Shown: in pieces, positions 1 through 13,018 of the stretch
Layout: every line of letters begins with the position of its first letter
How positions within the stretch are numbered: the first letter of the stretch is position 1
Assembly: GCA_037577475.1 (NCBI GenBank)
Contig: CM075187.1
Coordinates: forward strand, 21,978,810-22,042,809
DNA: 64,000 bases
Source: Chaunax sp. Z400
Lineage: Eukaryota; Chordata; Actinopteri; Lophiiformes; Chaunacidae
Direction of reading: 5' to 3'
Program-made: the position numbers and the translations under genes
Notes under the pieces: generated by a model
The model's input: the letters and a program-made list of their open reading frames with translations, nothing else
Databases searched by the model: none
What the model was told of the DNA's origin: nothing

Positions 1-1035
1 GTGTTAATGTTCATCTCAGGTTTAAGGGCAGTTCAATTGTTCAATTCAAAGATGATACATTTTTCTCTTTCACAACATTTATACTCGGAAAAACAAGGGC
101 TTGAAAAAAGATGAGTAATATCATGCACTTTAATCAATGCTGCAACAACCTCTGAATGTCAACAGTAATGCAGGTATTAAGATTTAATTCTTTTGTAAAG
201 AATGCTTTTAGTATTGTTTTAATGGACCACTTTGATGCAAATAAATGCAAATTCTTGTAATGTTGAGTCTCTGATTTCTGTCTTTTCAACTGAAAAGTAC
301 GTCAAAGAGCATTTTTATCCAATACTGTACACAGCAGGTCATTGTCACAATATCCTAAGCTCTCTGTTGCACTGAAAGATTTGAAATATTAATGTTTAAG
401 GGAGTATTTCCTTTCCCTCATACAGGTCAGGAGACAGCATGTGACTGGCTTTTTATCCTAGAGTGTAATCATTTCATTTGTGGAGCACAACTCAAACCAT
501 TGAACATATTTTAAATAAACTTTATATATGCCTCAAATGAAGCAAAGAGGTCTGTTTGACATTTTGGGATTCTTAATTATTTTTAATTTGATAAATAACT
601 TTTTTTTCTACTTTAAAAGGTCAAAATAAATCTCAGATGAGGGCAGGGTTTGTTTCCATTGCACATCTCAAAAACCATTCTATATTTTTTTTATTGAAGC
701 CTTGCACACACCATTTGTACACTTAGGATGTGCCTTTTCATGTTTTCAAAATTGTACTTTTTCCTTCATTGGTAAAAACAGTTTGAACTTACTCTCAGAT
801 GAGGGTGTCATCAGTCAAACTTTTGTTTGTAGAGCATAATTCTTAATGCTGAATAGATTTTAGTGATAGTTTATTATACACACATCTCCCATGTACTGAA
901 GAGGTGCCTTTTGATATTTTGGCCATTTGTTTTTTGTTTTTTTTTATTGAACAAAATAACTTTTGACATGGACTGAAATGAGAAAAGTGTTTCTTGATGA
1001 GTACAGTATTTATCAACATTTTAAGTTAAGAGAGA

Positions 1036-1210
1036 TAAGATAAGATATCCCTTTATTAATCCCACAGTGGGGAAATTCACAGTATTGCAGCACAGTGTAC
1101 AGAAGCACAGTAGGGGAGGGGAAATAATATAAAAAATACAATACTATAAAGGAGGGGGATCCATATATAAAGAGGATCCAGATAAAAGGGCAGCTCCAGA
1201 TTTTTTAAAA
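1036..1210. repeat. Dispersed fish repeat, class unresolved
   Basis: The block begins with repeated AGATAAGATA, then CCCTTTATTAATCCCACAGT and a purine-rich stretch. Blocks of this appearance (GATAAGATA plus 'TTTATTAATCCCACAGTGGGG') are familiar as dispersed copies in percomorph genomes. No terminal repeats or coding capacity can be seen, so I do not assign a class. Confidence 0.4.
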
Positions 1211-2332
1211 CATTCTTAAACATTGAGAGATTGGTTTTTTTTTGGAGCATTTTAGTCAATTGTGCATAAACTACTTAACAGATTACCATGAAAATGGGTG
1301 GAAGATGGGGTATGCTGCACAGGGAAAATATGTTTTCTTCAATATCCGTTTGTCATGTTGCTCGGCTGATATTGCAGTTACAGAGCCAATACACAGTGTT
1401 CTGGTAAGCCAGTTATTATAGGTATAGTGTTATTAGGTTAGGTTAATAAGTGCGATTTGGATTAGAGTTTAATGTAATTAAAAAGGGCTGTTGGGCATTG
1501 GCAGAGGTATGCACTCTACTGATTGCCCTTCTATCTTGTATTTAGAAGTAGTTAATATTCAATTATTGGTAGTGCTGCATTCAAAAGCCTCAGTTCACCT
1601 GAACCAAATGACAAAAAGACATTTTCTTCTTCCCCCATTAGTGATTGTGAGCCATGCAGATATGATTTTGATATATCTGCCACCTATATCCAACACAATG
1701 GAGGTGAATGGAATTTAGCTTGTGGTGCACAGCATTGAAATATTACATTTTACGACACATTTAGTGCCTGTGTTATTCTGGATAAACCACAGAACAGTTA
1801 AAATCGGATCTATTTCTCCAGAAGCATGTTTTATGACCATCAGTTCTGTGAATTATTCTCACACTGCAGAGGTAGAGAGAAATTTTGTTTGTTTCTTTTT
1901 GGTGAACTGAACCTCTGATGATGGTCTAACCTTCATATGCAAACAGTAAGGAGGGGATTTAGGATTAATACAACAGATTAACAATAGTCCTACTATACCT
2001 CAAAGTTATTTCACAGTAATACTAGTGTATGTACTTGAATAATGGTGTTACATTAATACAATTTAAATCAAATCATCTGTAAATAATATACAGATGCTTG
2101 AATCATAAGTTCTTGTTTTCACATTTTATGTAAAGCACTTTGTAACCTGTGTTTATATATAAATACAGTTTTACTTTCTTACTTACTTACTAAAAATAAG
2201 TTAAATATTAATTTTCTGGAGAGTAATACTTCTTTCAGCAAATCAGTTGTTCAAATCAGTTTCTCTTCAGGGAAAAAATGAAAAAAGAAATCATAATTAA
2301 AGAACAAATAATGAAAATGAATATCCTACTTG

Positions 2333-2425
2333 CCATGTGATGAACTGGCGACTTGGGCGCCAGGGCCCCGCAACCCTGCACAGGGTAAGTAGAAATGCAT
2401 GTATGGATGGATGGATTGATGGATG
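2333..2425 (+). mobile_element. 3' tail of an L2-like LINE or SINE
   Basis: The segment reads TGTGATGAACTGGCGACTTG and ends in a short ATGGATGG-type tandem tail (2400-2425). This is the form of the 3' end shared by many fish L2-like LINEs and by SINEs that borrow their tail. Only the tail is present, with no coding part. A related tail in opposite orientation belongs to the SINE at 44108-44357. Confidence 0.4.
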
Positions 2426-2891
2426 TCCAACTTCTTACACTGTGTAACTCGGTTGAGTGTTGTCGACATTTCATGTATTACATTTGCATGATTATTTTTG
2501 TGGCCTTACATTTTGAAGATTATACCAAGCCAAGCATTAATGTGGCAGAGGTAACAGCAGAATGTTTACACAGCTTGGGTTTAAGTAGGGTTATTTTCAG
2601 TGGAGCTCGACTTTTTCGTATCGGTTTCAATTTATTCCCTGTATTTTGTCCTACGCAGGCTTCCGTATGAAAACAAGGAAGCCCTGACACTAGGGAAGAC
2701 AGAAGACAACTGATTAAATTCACATTTATTAACATAATGAGATACGTGACTACTTTATAAAATGTATTTCTATGTAACGATGTTTGTTTTATTTTGGTGA
2801 CGTTAACCATCCAAGCTATGTTGTTAAAACCCAGCTGACGAGGCTAAACAGTGCTAACTAGTTAGCGACGGTGCTAATGAAAGCTATTAGA

Positions 2892-4458
2892 ATGACTCAG
2901 AACATGTTTCGGGCCGGGTTTCTGGTTCGGGCAACACACACCCTGCTAACCTGGATCGTAACCCTCGTACTGTTCTTGCACAACACCGGTAAGTACATTC
3001 AATATCGAACAACTTTGTTTAATGATGAAAATTAACAATGAGGCTATGTTCACGTCACTGGAACCACTGACAAACCCCTGAACCTGAACAGATCACATGG
3101 GACTACACTCACTACACACAGCACTCTTGGCAAGGACAGTCAGTCCCTGTCCAGCCTCAGGTTCCCTGATCCACGAAAGTGCCCCACTGATGTCGGTCAA
3201 ATTCATAAAGAAGTGATTTAGCTTCGTTTGCATAGTTATGAAAACTCAAATGCATCTATTTGAACTTAAGGAAGAGAAAGAAAGACAAATTGGGACATGC
3301 AATCCATCTCCAGGTTTATGAGTTTGCTTATTATAGAGCGACTATCAGAGACTTTATTATTAGAATGGCACTCAAATTATTTAGTGATTGATTTGGGGGT
3401 ACTTGAAAAAAGATCTATATGGCAATAGAGACCAAGACATCACAATTTTGGTGTCTAGTAGCAGGCTTAAAAAACAATCCCTCATTTTGCATATTCCAAT
3501 AGTGTCTTGCATTAGATGCCATCAGGGTTAATATTTCAGACTTAAAACTAAAATCTCCATCAGAAAATATTATACACTTTAAAATAATAAATGGTTTCAA
3601 ACCCCTTCACTGTCATTTTGTTAGAAAGAATATGTCCTATAGTATAATATCCATATCCATAATATATATCCATTATATCCTATGGTTTGGTTATTGTATT
3701 ATTGGGATGATGCAGCTTTAATGATGTATATATCTGGCCTGACAGCCTATATTACAGTTAAACACAATTTTCTGAAATCTGAGTGTTCTATCTAGACCAT
3801 ATCATCCAGTTGTATGTTAGATTTAAAGTTTAATGGGAGCACCTATAATCATATCTAACATATCACCGTCTCAGTATCAAGAGACAGTGATATACACGAC
3901 TAGACTAGTTACAGTCATTTTACTGTGCGTTTGCAGATTTGCGAAAGTGTGAGGAGCGAGGGGAGCTGTTGCTGCCGGTACTGTTCTTCCTCCTGGTTGT
4001 GCTGTCAGTGCTGTTATACTTTGCTGTTTCTTTAATGGACCCTGGCTTCATCCTCACTGACGATGTCAAGGTGAGATTAACTAACAAAACCCACATGACA
4101 AAAACCAAGCAGGCTCAAATGTCCGTAAAAGTGAATCTATACTCCTGTTTATTGTCCTGGAGTGGTTACTGTTCTGCAGGTGGCTCATAGGCCTCCAATT
4201 CTGGATCTTTCCAGTAGTACATGATGTGGCAATGATAATGCAATTTGGACAGGAATACCAGACAAAATATTCACCCCACCGTATGGTTTGAAGTTGATTT
4301 TTCTGAGAGAACTGCAATGAATGTTAACAAATAGAGGGAAGGAATTCATTTAGAAACATTTACTGTACAATAGAAAATGATCAGCAGTGATGATAAGTAT
4401 TTAGTGACAGAATAAAACATGCAAAGACACATGCAGATGTAGCCCTTCAAGTCCAGGT

Positions 4459-4497
<39 letters not shown>

Positions 4498-7400
4498 ATC
4501 TGTGACCCACATCGGTTTGTATTGCACAGGGTGTTCAATGTTCAAATGAGGACATGGAGTCGATGATTCCTCAGTCTTCAACCCCTCGGCTGCGGCGCTG
4601 TGGATACTGCCTGCTGCAGGTAACCAGCTGCTACCAGCTGCCAACCTAACACTCACTCTGTGTTTGTTTGTCATCGATTGTATTTGAGCACACAGTGCTA
4701 TTTCCAACTCAAACATTTTATTTCCAATTTTTTTTTGCTCCTTGCCTTGTTTAAAACACCTGCGACATGTGTGATATTCTTTTGAAGCATGTTTAAATAT
4801 ACTAAATCTTGGGAAAATTGCAATCAGACGTGTTCATAGTGGTGGAACATCTCGTCACTCTGTTGCAGGACGATTCAGATCAGTGCAATCAGTCAGGCTG
4901 TAAAGGTGGTCTAAAGAAGTGTAGTATATTGACATTTATACTGCTTATATTCTCTGCTCCTTCCTTGACATGTATTATCTAAAATAAGGTTTTTGAATGT
5001 TTGTGTAGTACTTAATAAGAATGTCATGTTAATTTAACAAAATACTCTCAGCTCAAGGTCAACCACATCTCATGGTTTTCAGTCATCCGTCCAATTAGGG
5101 TTGCAAAATTCCAGGAATATTCAACGTTGGAAACTTTCAATGGGAATTAACGGGAATAAACTGGGAATTTTGGGGTAATTTATACTACTGTATTTACCTT
5201 GTCATGACATTTTTGACTCAAGTCTATTTGTGAGTAGAACTTTAATGGATTCTGGAACAACAAAAAACATGAATGTTGAATAAAATTAATTTATTCATTC
5301 CCCCCAAATGAGTCCAATTCAAAATGTAAAATGAAAGCATTTATTTCCTTCAGCATTGGCTGGGGTGAAATGTCTCCACACGTCAGATAGTGCACGTGGC
5401 GTTGTTCTGTAGAATAAGTTGAGAAAAAACTTGTGAAAAACACTAATGCCCAATGCCATGCACAGAGATATAAATAGTTAGCTAAACAATTGGAATAGTC
5501 TTTAAAAATATTTTACAATTGATGGATAAATGAATAGAAATAGGCTAGATGAATAGATAAACAGAAAACTGGCAAGCTAGAAACTATATAAAACCATGTT
5601 GATTTAGTATTTGCTAGTTAAACTTAAATACCATAGATCAAATATATTTACCGCAGTAATATCATCAAAACTTACCTGACTGGATGTAGTGGATGTAGTC
5701 CTGATGTAGTCGTTGGGCCTTGGGGGATTTAGGTTTCAGTTTCGTTTCCTTAGGTTTCAGTTTCCTTATCATTGGACAGCTGATAAGGAAACCAAAACCT
5801 AAACCCCCCACTCATAGACCCCCCACTAGACACTGAAGCAGGATGTAAACATTGTACTGATTTGTAGCATTCAAAACATTCATTCATTCATTCATTCAAA
5901 CCTTTATTTATTCTCGAATAGACAGTTGAGGTTACCCTCATTTACAATGTCGCCGAGACTTACAGGCATTTCAATATGCAAAAACAATTAGTAATAACTA
6001 AAGAAATCAGTTTACATTGTAAACATATAACATATTCCCAAAAGAACACTTTGCGAATGACTTATGAGGTAGGAAATACATTCAACATGTTTATTAGACC
6101 ACAAGGACACATACAATGTTTTTTGGGGAGAAAATAGCATTACATTTTTTTCCCCAAAATTTCCAAAATTCCCGAGCTAAACTTCCCGTGGAAAATTTCC
6201 GAAAGCTTTCTGGAAATTTCCCGCCCCTTTGCAACCCTACGTCCAACACTGATTTCTTTGCATGAATACTGCTCTTTACTCAGGTCTGAAAAACGTTTGC
6301 ATTTCAATTGCACTTAAAACATGTAAACATGACCTAAAGCATGTTTTCATTCCATGTCTTTATCCTCTGGCAAAGTGTACAAATGAGCATCACTGTCCTG
6401 CTGTGAATTCAACATCAGCGAAAATGCTAAACAAAATATGATTCTTCCCTAAAAAGGCCACTGCAGACATAATAACAGCATTATCTTGCTGATGCTGTGC
6501 AGGGGATTAAAAAAAACAAAAACGCAGCAATTGTAGACACAATTTTAAAGCCACTGTGTGTAAAATTTAAACTATCCAGCTTTGGCAAATTAGAATAGCA
6601 CCTCTCTCTCTCTCTCTCTCTCTTTTTCCCCCCAAGCAGCAGCCAATGAGAGCGAAGCACTGTCAGACCTGTAAACGCTGCGTACGTCGTTTCGACCACC
6701 ACTGCCCGTGGATCGAGAACTGTGTGGGAGAGAGGAACCACCGCTGGTTCATTGTCTACCTGCTGGTACAGCTGCTTGCTCTGCTGTGGGCCCTTCAAAT
6801 CGCCCTGTACGTCTGCTCAACACTACATCTGTGCCCTTCAAGACAAATCTCTTGATCTGGTCAAACATTTGCAGCCCCAGTTTGCATTCTAAGTATGACT
6901 CAGTGAAAAATTCTCACATGGTGACGGCGTTCTCTGTTCTGCAGGTTTATCTCTACATTACGAAACACATGAGATTTATGTAATAGATTAATCTCTGTTT
7001 GCATTTGGTAAGCAGGTTTTTCATGTGTTGCTCAAGTGCAATTTAGTTACACATACATCTCACACTACTCTTAAACATCAATGAGTAGAGCCGAAGGACA
7101 ACAAAAGAACTCTTTGGGAACTGCTAACATAAAAAATGACAGGTATCAAAATGAACTTAAAGTAACTTTTTGAATTGAATTGAATTTGAATTGTTTCAGA
7201 CCTTCCTTTCATCTTTATCCTATGTTTCTTGTAAATTACTCAATCATTTTACTTCTCCAGGAAATGTTTTTCAGATCAATCAAGGAATAAGTTACTCACT
7301 GGTTGAACACCTGATAGACAACGTATAGACTTTGTTTTATGGGGTACGAGAACAAGTAGTCTGAGTGACAAGAAATAATCATACGCTAACTTTCTCCAAA

Positions 7401-8205
7401 TGTTGGAATGACGGGATATAAATCAGGGCACTTACATTAATATAAATATAAGTGAATGAGAAGTCGGCAGCCAAGTTAGTTAAGGACAAATACAGTAGAC
7501 TAGTCCAGTATGTTTGAACTTCAAAGCTTCATTGGGCTAACAGCTAACTGAAGATAAATTGATTATTTGCAGATAACAGAGTTTATCTTCTGAGAGTTTA
7601 CTTTCCTGTTCTCTGACCCAATTTTTCCAGATATGATGTAACCAGAAAACCTCAGCTTTGCTCACTAATGTTTAGCCCAACCAATGAGATTATTTCTACC
7701 TGTGAGAAAAGAGTCATTCTTCCTTTTTTATGTTGTTGCAGTTTTAGAGTATTTGTATCTCTAAATGCCAAGAATGAGAATGATCAATCTGTCGACACAT
7801 TTTGCTGGGATTTAATGCTTGTATAATAACCTGACAATAAAAGCCATCACCGATGCTATTTCGTCTAAACATTAGTGTTCATTTTTCAGGTCTGGAATCT
7901 CACCCTGTGACACATGGAAGCTGTGGTTCACAGTGAATGGGTTCCTGTTGGCGGCGCTGGCTGTTGTTGGCGTCTTCTCTGTGGTGGTTTTGCTGCTGCT
8001 GGGCTGCCACCTCTACCTGATCTCCATCAACTGCACCACCTGGGAGTTCATGTCCCGTCACAGGATCTCGTACCTGAAGAACTGCGGAAACGAGGAGAAC
8101 CCTTTTGACCGCGGCATCTTCTGCAACCTGTGGGATTTCTTCTGCATCTGCAGGACGGTGGTGTGGGAGCAAATGTACCACAAAAACACCACCAATTCAG
8201 TCTGA
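2892..8205 (+). CDS. zdhhc12: Palmitoyltransferase ZDHHC12, complete
   Basis: Exons: 2892-2988, 3937-4070, 4530-4619, 6640-6806, 7890-8205; all phases agree and give 267 residues, the length of the human protein. DHHC enzymes transfer palmitate from CoA to cysteines of target proteins on Golgi/ER membranes. Exon 1 starts MTQNMFRAGF and carries the first hydrophobic helix. Exon 2 holds the second helix and the DPGF motif typical of the family just before the cysteine-rich domain. Exon 4 holds the CxxC/CxxH zinc ligands (AKHCQTCKRCV) and the catalytic DHHC (FDHHCPWIENC, about residues 135-145). Exon 5 carries two more helices, then TTWEF, the family TTxE motif, and NPFDRG. The start is the first ATG that opens the family N-terminus. 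The exon 4 donor (CT|GTACGT) is fixed by phase. ZDHHC12 lying tail-to-tail with PKN3 matches human 9q34. The 3' UTR end is uncertain; ATTAAA near 9713 is a candidate. Confidence 0.93.
4462..4494. repeat. (GT)n microsatellite
   Basis: About 16 uninterrupted GT units in zdhhc12 intron 2, 35 bases before the exon 3 acceptor. Simple-sequence repeat visible directly. Confidence 0.95.
5096..6239. mobile_element. Non-autonomous hAT-like transposon
   Basis: The element begins TAGGGTTGCAAA and ends TTTGCAACCCTA, a perfect 12-bp terminal inverted repeat. It is flanked by CGTCCAAT (5088-5095) and CGTCCAAC (6240-6247), a 7/8 match. An 8-bp target duplication is the signature of the hAT superfamily. The 1144-bp interior has no transposase-like frame, so it would depend on an autonomous relative. 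It contains an internal inverted repeat near 5746-5800 and a CATT-rich tandem stretch near 5877-5900. It sits in zdhhc12 intron 3. Confidence 0.75.
6601..6624. repeat. (CT)n microsatellite at the exon 4 acceptor
   Basis: About eleven CT units followed by T and C runs and then AAGCAG, the acceptor of zdhhc12 exon 4 (exon starts 6640). The microsatellite forms most of the polypyrimidine tract. Confidence 0.9.
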
Positions 8206-11200
8206 CCTCCAACCAGATGGCACATCACTGTTCACGCAGGAGCCTGACACTATCTGGGGATCATTTCTCAACCTCGAAAGCAGAGATTTTACATTGGACC
8301 ATAAAACGGTGCCTAACTACCTACACATGTTGTTGGTGGGTAGAACAGACATATAGCTCTTAGAATGTTAAATAGCATTTCACGGCTTGTGGAAATTTTT
8401 ACAAATATGAAACTTCCATGGATTTAAAAAAAAAAAGAGTTTCTGATAGAAACATTAATAATTAAGCTCAATATGTCCAGTCAGCAGTTTTACAGATGTC
8501 ACCTTTATAATGGTGGTCTATGTGGGAAACGTTTGTACTTTTTGGAATTTTTTTTTTTTGCTGCAACACAGAGAGTGGCCACTGGACAAAAATGGAAACA
8601 ATGCTGAGAAGCCATGCCCAGGCCCTGCTATACGTCCATGGTGGCATCAGATGGCAGAGTTCTTAACATTATTCCTCTGTTAATATAGTTCATCTAATAC
8701 TCAGAAGAAAATTATCATAATTTATAGATTTGTTTTTGATTTTTGTAAACACTCATCATTGCTGATATTTGTCTTCAGTTCACCTTTGCCTCAAACTCAT
8801 CTCAGATCACAGCCTGCACGTTTTACCCGAATGTTTTAATGCTGTAGTTCATCATTTTTTATGTGCAAACATCAGATTGCCACACAGTCAGAGGAATGAA
8901 AAGTGTTCTTTTTGGCCATAGTTTAGTTATAAAATCTTAGCACACCAGGAGCGTCCCTCATGCTGGGTTAACAGCACTGTCAGCCAAGGAGTCCCACGGC
9001 AGAGGAAATTCTACCAGCGTTTGGACAACATTTGTGGTTTTAAATGAAAAGTCTTAGTTTCCTCTCAGGATGAATTTGAATCATTCTGGTCATCCTCTGA
9101 CTTTTCATCAGGCTAAGATGTAAAACGTTGATCACCAAGTACCTAGAAAACTAACTGCTCTCATCCTCAGGTGTACTTTGAATTCAATGCTAATTAGAAA
9201 ATGCTAGCATGCTAACTTACAAAAACAACATACTCTGATGGAGAACAAGGTAAACGATGCACCTGCTAAACATCAACATGTTAGCCTGCTAACTTTAGCA
9301 TTTAGCTTACCCTTACAGAAACTCTAGCATGACTTTAGTCTTGTTTTCATTCAACAAAGTCATCCAAACTTCTTGGTGTGTCGTACTCTCCCGCTGTGTG
9401 TTGCCTTTTACAGTGACAATTTGAAATGAACAGGATGAAAATCATTTCCTGGCTGTTTCGTTGTAGAAATTCGTCCGATTGAAACACATTGTTTTTTCAG
9501 GTCTGCTTACCACTTTTTCTTAAATGTTGATTCCTTGTGAGAGTGATGACCCCACGGTACAACACTATTCGCCACAATTTGCAGTTATGTCTTTTGCAAT
9601 TAATGTCTTGTGCCTTTGGTTTGAAAGATGAATTTAATGAGATAATCATCACAAATTGACATTTTTTTTTTTTACTGTTTGTTCTTTTTGTATTTATTGA
9701 CAATAAGATTATATTAAAACACTGATGATATGGATGTTGCTTATAGAGTACATCTGTACAGACTGACATTCTTAATCCGGATGCTTCTTATACATACATA
9801 AATACAGTACTGACACATAAGTAACATGTAATATTAAGCAGCATAAACTTAAAGTGCTACAGCAGCTACATCAATGCTGGTTATTAGCTGTTACTAATTC
9901 AGCTGACAATGCTATCCAAGCAGGTGGAGGGTCAGTCGTATACTCAGAGACACCTCTGCAGAACATTTGGCCATATATGCTCATATTGACTTTTCAGGAG
10001 ATTGAAACTTGTAACCTTTAAGTCTCAGGACAGGGGTCTGATTTGTTTCAAGAGCAACTTAATTCCATGTTACAGATTGAACACACCTTCACATATTAAA
10101 AATGCTTTCAAATAAAGTACAGCCAACCACGCACCCTCCTCACAGCTCTGAGACATTCATTTTTAGATATTGCCCAATAGATCCTCCAGCTTTCTGGGTG
10201 TGTTCGGATGTTTTTTTTTAAACTCAGGTGTGAGTTTGAAAATACTGTATTGAAAATGAAGTAGAATGAAATACTGGGACTTTTGGGTGTAGTTCAACAA
10301 AATCAAGGCATACATCTTAAAGTTTAATCCCTGCTGCCCCTCATCTTCCTCCTCTTTTATTGCATTATAAAGCTCAGTATCACAGAATATGATTTGCTAT
10401 ATTCAAAATACACATTTTCCTCACTATTATGGCTATATTAGTTTCTCTATGGCTTCTTTATACCACTAGCAATTACAGGATTTTTAGTGCACGAGTTCAC
10501 CAGTGCCATGCACTTCTACATTCTAACAGAAAACGGTTGGTTCATGAGGAGACTGATGTGAATGCACAAGTCTTAGCTTCGAGGGAATGACTTGACAAAT
10601 ACATGAAACATTTCCATGTTGGATTTAACGTCTTTTTAAAAAGGCTCGTAACCACAAAATGGGTTAGCTTGTTTCATCTGTTTGGTCAAGGCAGTGGGCA
10701 AAGCCTGTCACAGTGATGCATAGAAACGGCAGCACATACTGTACTTCTGAGGGATAAATGTTGTAGGCCTACGTAAAAATAAGCAAAGGCCACAAAGCAA
10801 GGTGAACATGTCTTCAGCACACAGGATGCATGAGGAGGCTAGAACAGGTCATTATTAGTGGCACTTTGTCAGTTTTGAAGAATGATTTTAGTTGATCCTA
10901 CCATATTATTTAATAATTAGCACACAGGTGTTTCTGATTAGCTATATTGATCACTATATTGATGATAAATGTCTTCATTCTTTATGTGACACTCCATCAA
11001 ATGCTTCTCGAACATAGTATTGAAGAAACACATTTTTATTTCAGATACATTTATCACGGTAGGAATAATAAACTTGAACTTGTTTAGCATGAAACTAGCA
11101 GTTAGCATTAGAGGATTAACTTCAGCAGCGGCTTTGCTTAAGGAGCTAGCTTAGCTGGTTAGCTACCAAGCAAGTTTAGCGAGCTTTAATGTTTGTTTAA

Positions 11201-13018
11201 CTGAGCTGGAGCTGTAAAGGTTTTCTAGAAGTGACTTGTGTAACCTGACCAATCCTGGGTTTTTAATATTCCATATTAGAGTCAAGACATCTGAGAATAT
11301 CTTTTTAACAACATATGAATTTGTTGTTTAAAGAATTGTAAACAAGATATGTACAGCATCTGACATTTGACATATTAGCTGACTTAAATGTCAATACTGA
11401 TATATCTGCTCATCTGCACACTGTTATAGTTCAAGACGATAACTCTGGTAGGTCCTAATCTGGTGAAGCCAAACCTGTAAATATTTATTTGGTTATTGAT
11501 GAGACTATCAGAACCTTTTTGTGTCATGAAGACAGTTTTCCATCAACCGTCTTTGAGTCATTGTTCTTCACTGTGGCAATTTTATGTTCATCTTTTTGCC
11601 ATGTTATGTCACATTGTGACATTTCCTCATACCAGATTATATAATTATACCATTTGTGACTGATGCACAAACAACTGAGACAGCCAGCATTGTTTCACAA
11701 GTGAAGCTGAGTCAGAATTACATGTTACCTTTCGGAGATGCATAACAACCATTGTTTTATACATTTCTGAGGCAACGTAGCTTTAGAACACGTACTGCTT
11801 GCTTCTGTAATTTTAAGAATTTGTTTGAACTATTTTGTAGACCCCTGTATTTGAGTGGAACAAAGCAAACTTTATTTTATTTAAAAGTCCAGAAAATGAA
11901 TATAATATTCATAATTATGTTTTCATTACTGAATAATCACTGGAGAATAAGAATCATTGTGTTTGTGGTCCCTTAGAATGAGTAGGGATGAAGTCTTCTT
12001 CCAGGAGTCCACCATGTTTCTACAGTGGCTGAGCTCAAACAAACTCTTCAAGCATTATTTATCAAATTTGTTTCATCTGTTTGTACAACATTTCATCAGA
12101 CCAAATCTAAGGAATAAACTCTCGTTGCAGGAGCAGGTGAGGTTAGAGTTGTATGACTATAGAACAGTCAGAACAAGGCTTGACTCTCCATGGATATTAC
12201 ATAGGGCTACAATCGCTGCCTGCTCTGTTAAAAGGGGGGGAAAAAAGATGCCTGATTGATGATTGGCTGTCAACTGGATGACAGTGAGAACAGTCAGCAA
12301 AATCAGCCATGGGATTGTTTGTACCGTCCTGTTGAGATGGTTGAGCTGCAGAAAATATCCAGAGTGATCATCTGGTATCAAGACCAGGGTGGGAAATTGT
12401 CTTTAAAGGATAATTGAATGAAATTTTTTCATGCTCCAGAGAATAAAGTGACAATACAGAGGTTTGACGTTTTGTTGATAAATGCATATAAGTAATTGAT
12501 TATCAATTAGCTATGAGAACCAGTGGTGATTAAAAGTTACCATAGATTGAAGTGAGGTCATGAATAGTGTTTATTGGCTGACCTACAGTCTTAAAAATTG
12601 TTAATGGAAATGATTAAAAAAACAGTAAAAAGAGCCAAATAATCACATTTGTTTGGTGTTATCAGCAAATGTTTAGTATTATACTTGATAAAGGATGTTA
12701 ATCCATTCCGAAAATTGTCACTGATTTATTTTGTCAATCGACTGATTAATTAATCAACTAATACATACTAGAATTAAGTTTCTCACTGTTTACTCAAACA
12801 GGATTCATTGATTACTTTTTGTCCCTTTAATGTTTTTATCCAAACGACTATAGAGAAAGTAGTTGTTTACTTGTATTATGTTATTTACCTGGGGTGGGGC
12901 GGGGCTGACGGTGTTGGTTACCTGCTAATTTATCTTCTGAAGTGGACAAACTTCCCTGTCACAAAACAAACCTACGTGCGGTGGGGATTTCCAACCCCTG
13001 GTCTTTGCAGCTCATTAT
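8206..13018. other. Convergent intergenic region zdhhc12/pkn3
   Basis: No further coding exon is recognisable. The left part must hold the zdhhc12 3' UTR, possibly ending after ATTAAA near 9713 or AATAAA at 10111. The right end holds the pkn3 3' UTR on the minus strand. The middle is AT-rich and shows no intact mobile element. Confidence 0.5.
12725..12730 (-). promoter_or_regulatory. Candidate pkn3 poly(A) signal
   Basis: TTTATT on the plus strand is AATAAA on the minus strand, about 290 bases beyond the pkn3 stop codon. It is the nearest canonical signal I noticed; use is inferred. Confidence 0.45.

Larger units (their letters stand above)
1..2891. other. Intergenic DNA upstream of zdhhc12
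   Basis: AT-rich sequence with no exon-like open frame flanked by splice sites on either strand. It holds an interspersed repeat near 1036-1210 and a transposon tail near 2333-2425, listed separately. The last 80 bases before the zdhhc12 start are richer in CG and probably contain its 5' UTR and promoter, but no TATA box or other defined element is visible. Confidence 0.6.

Noticed and set aside
3415..3600. A 61-codon minus-strand frame in zdhhc12 intron 1
   Set aside because: It might be an old transposon piece, but I could not match it to any family with confidence.
4447..4716. An 89-codon minus-strand frame
   Set aside because: It runs through the GT microsatellite and opposite zdhhc12 exon 3; no homology.
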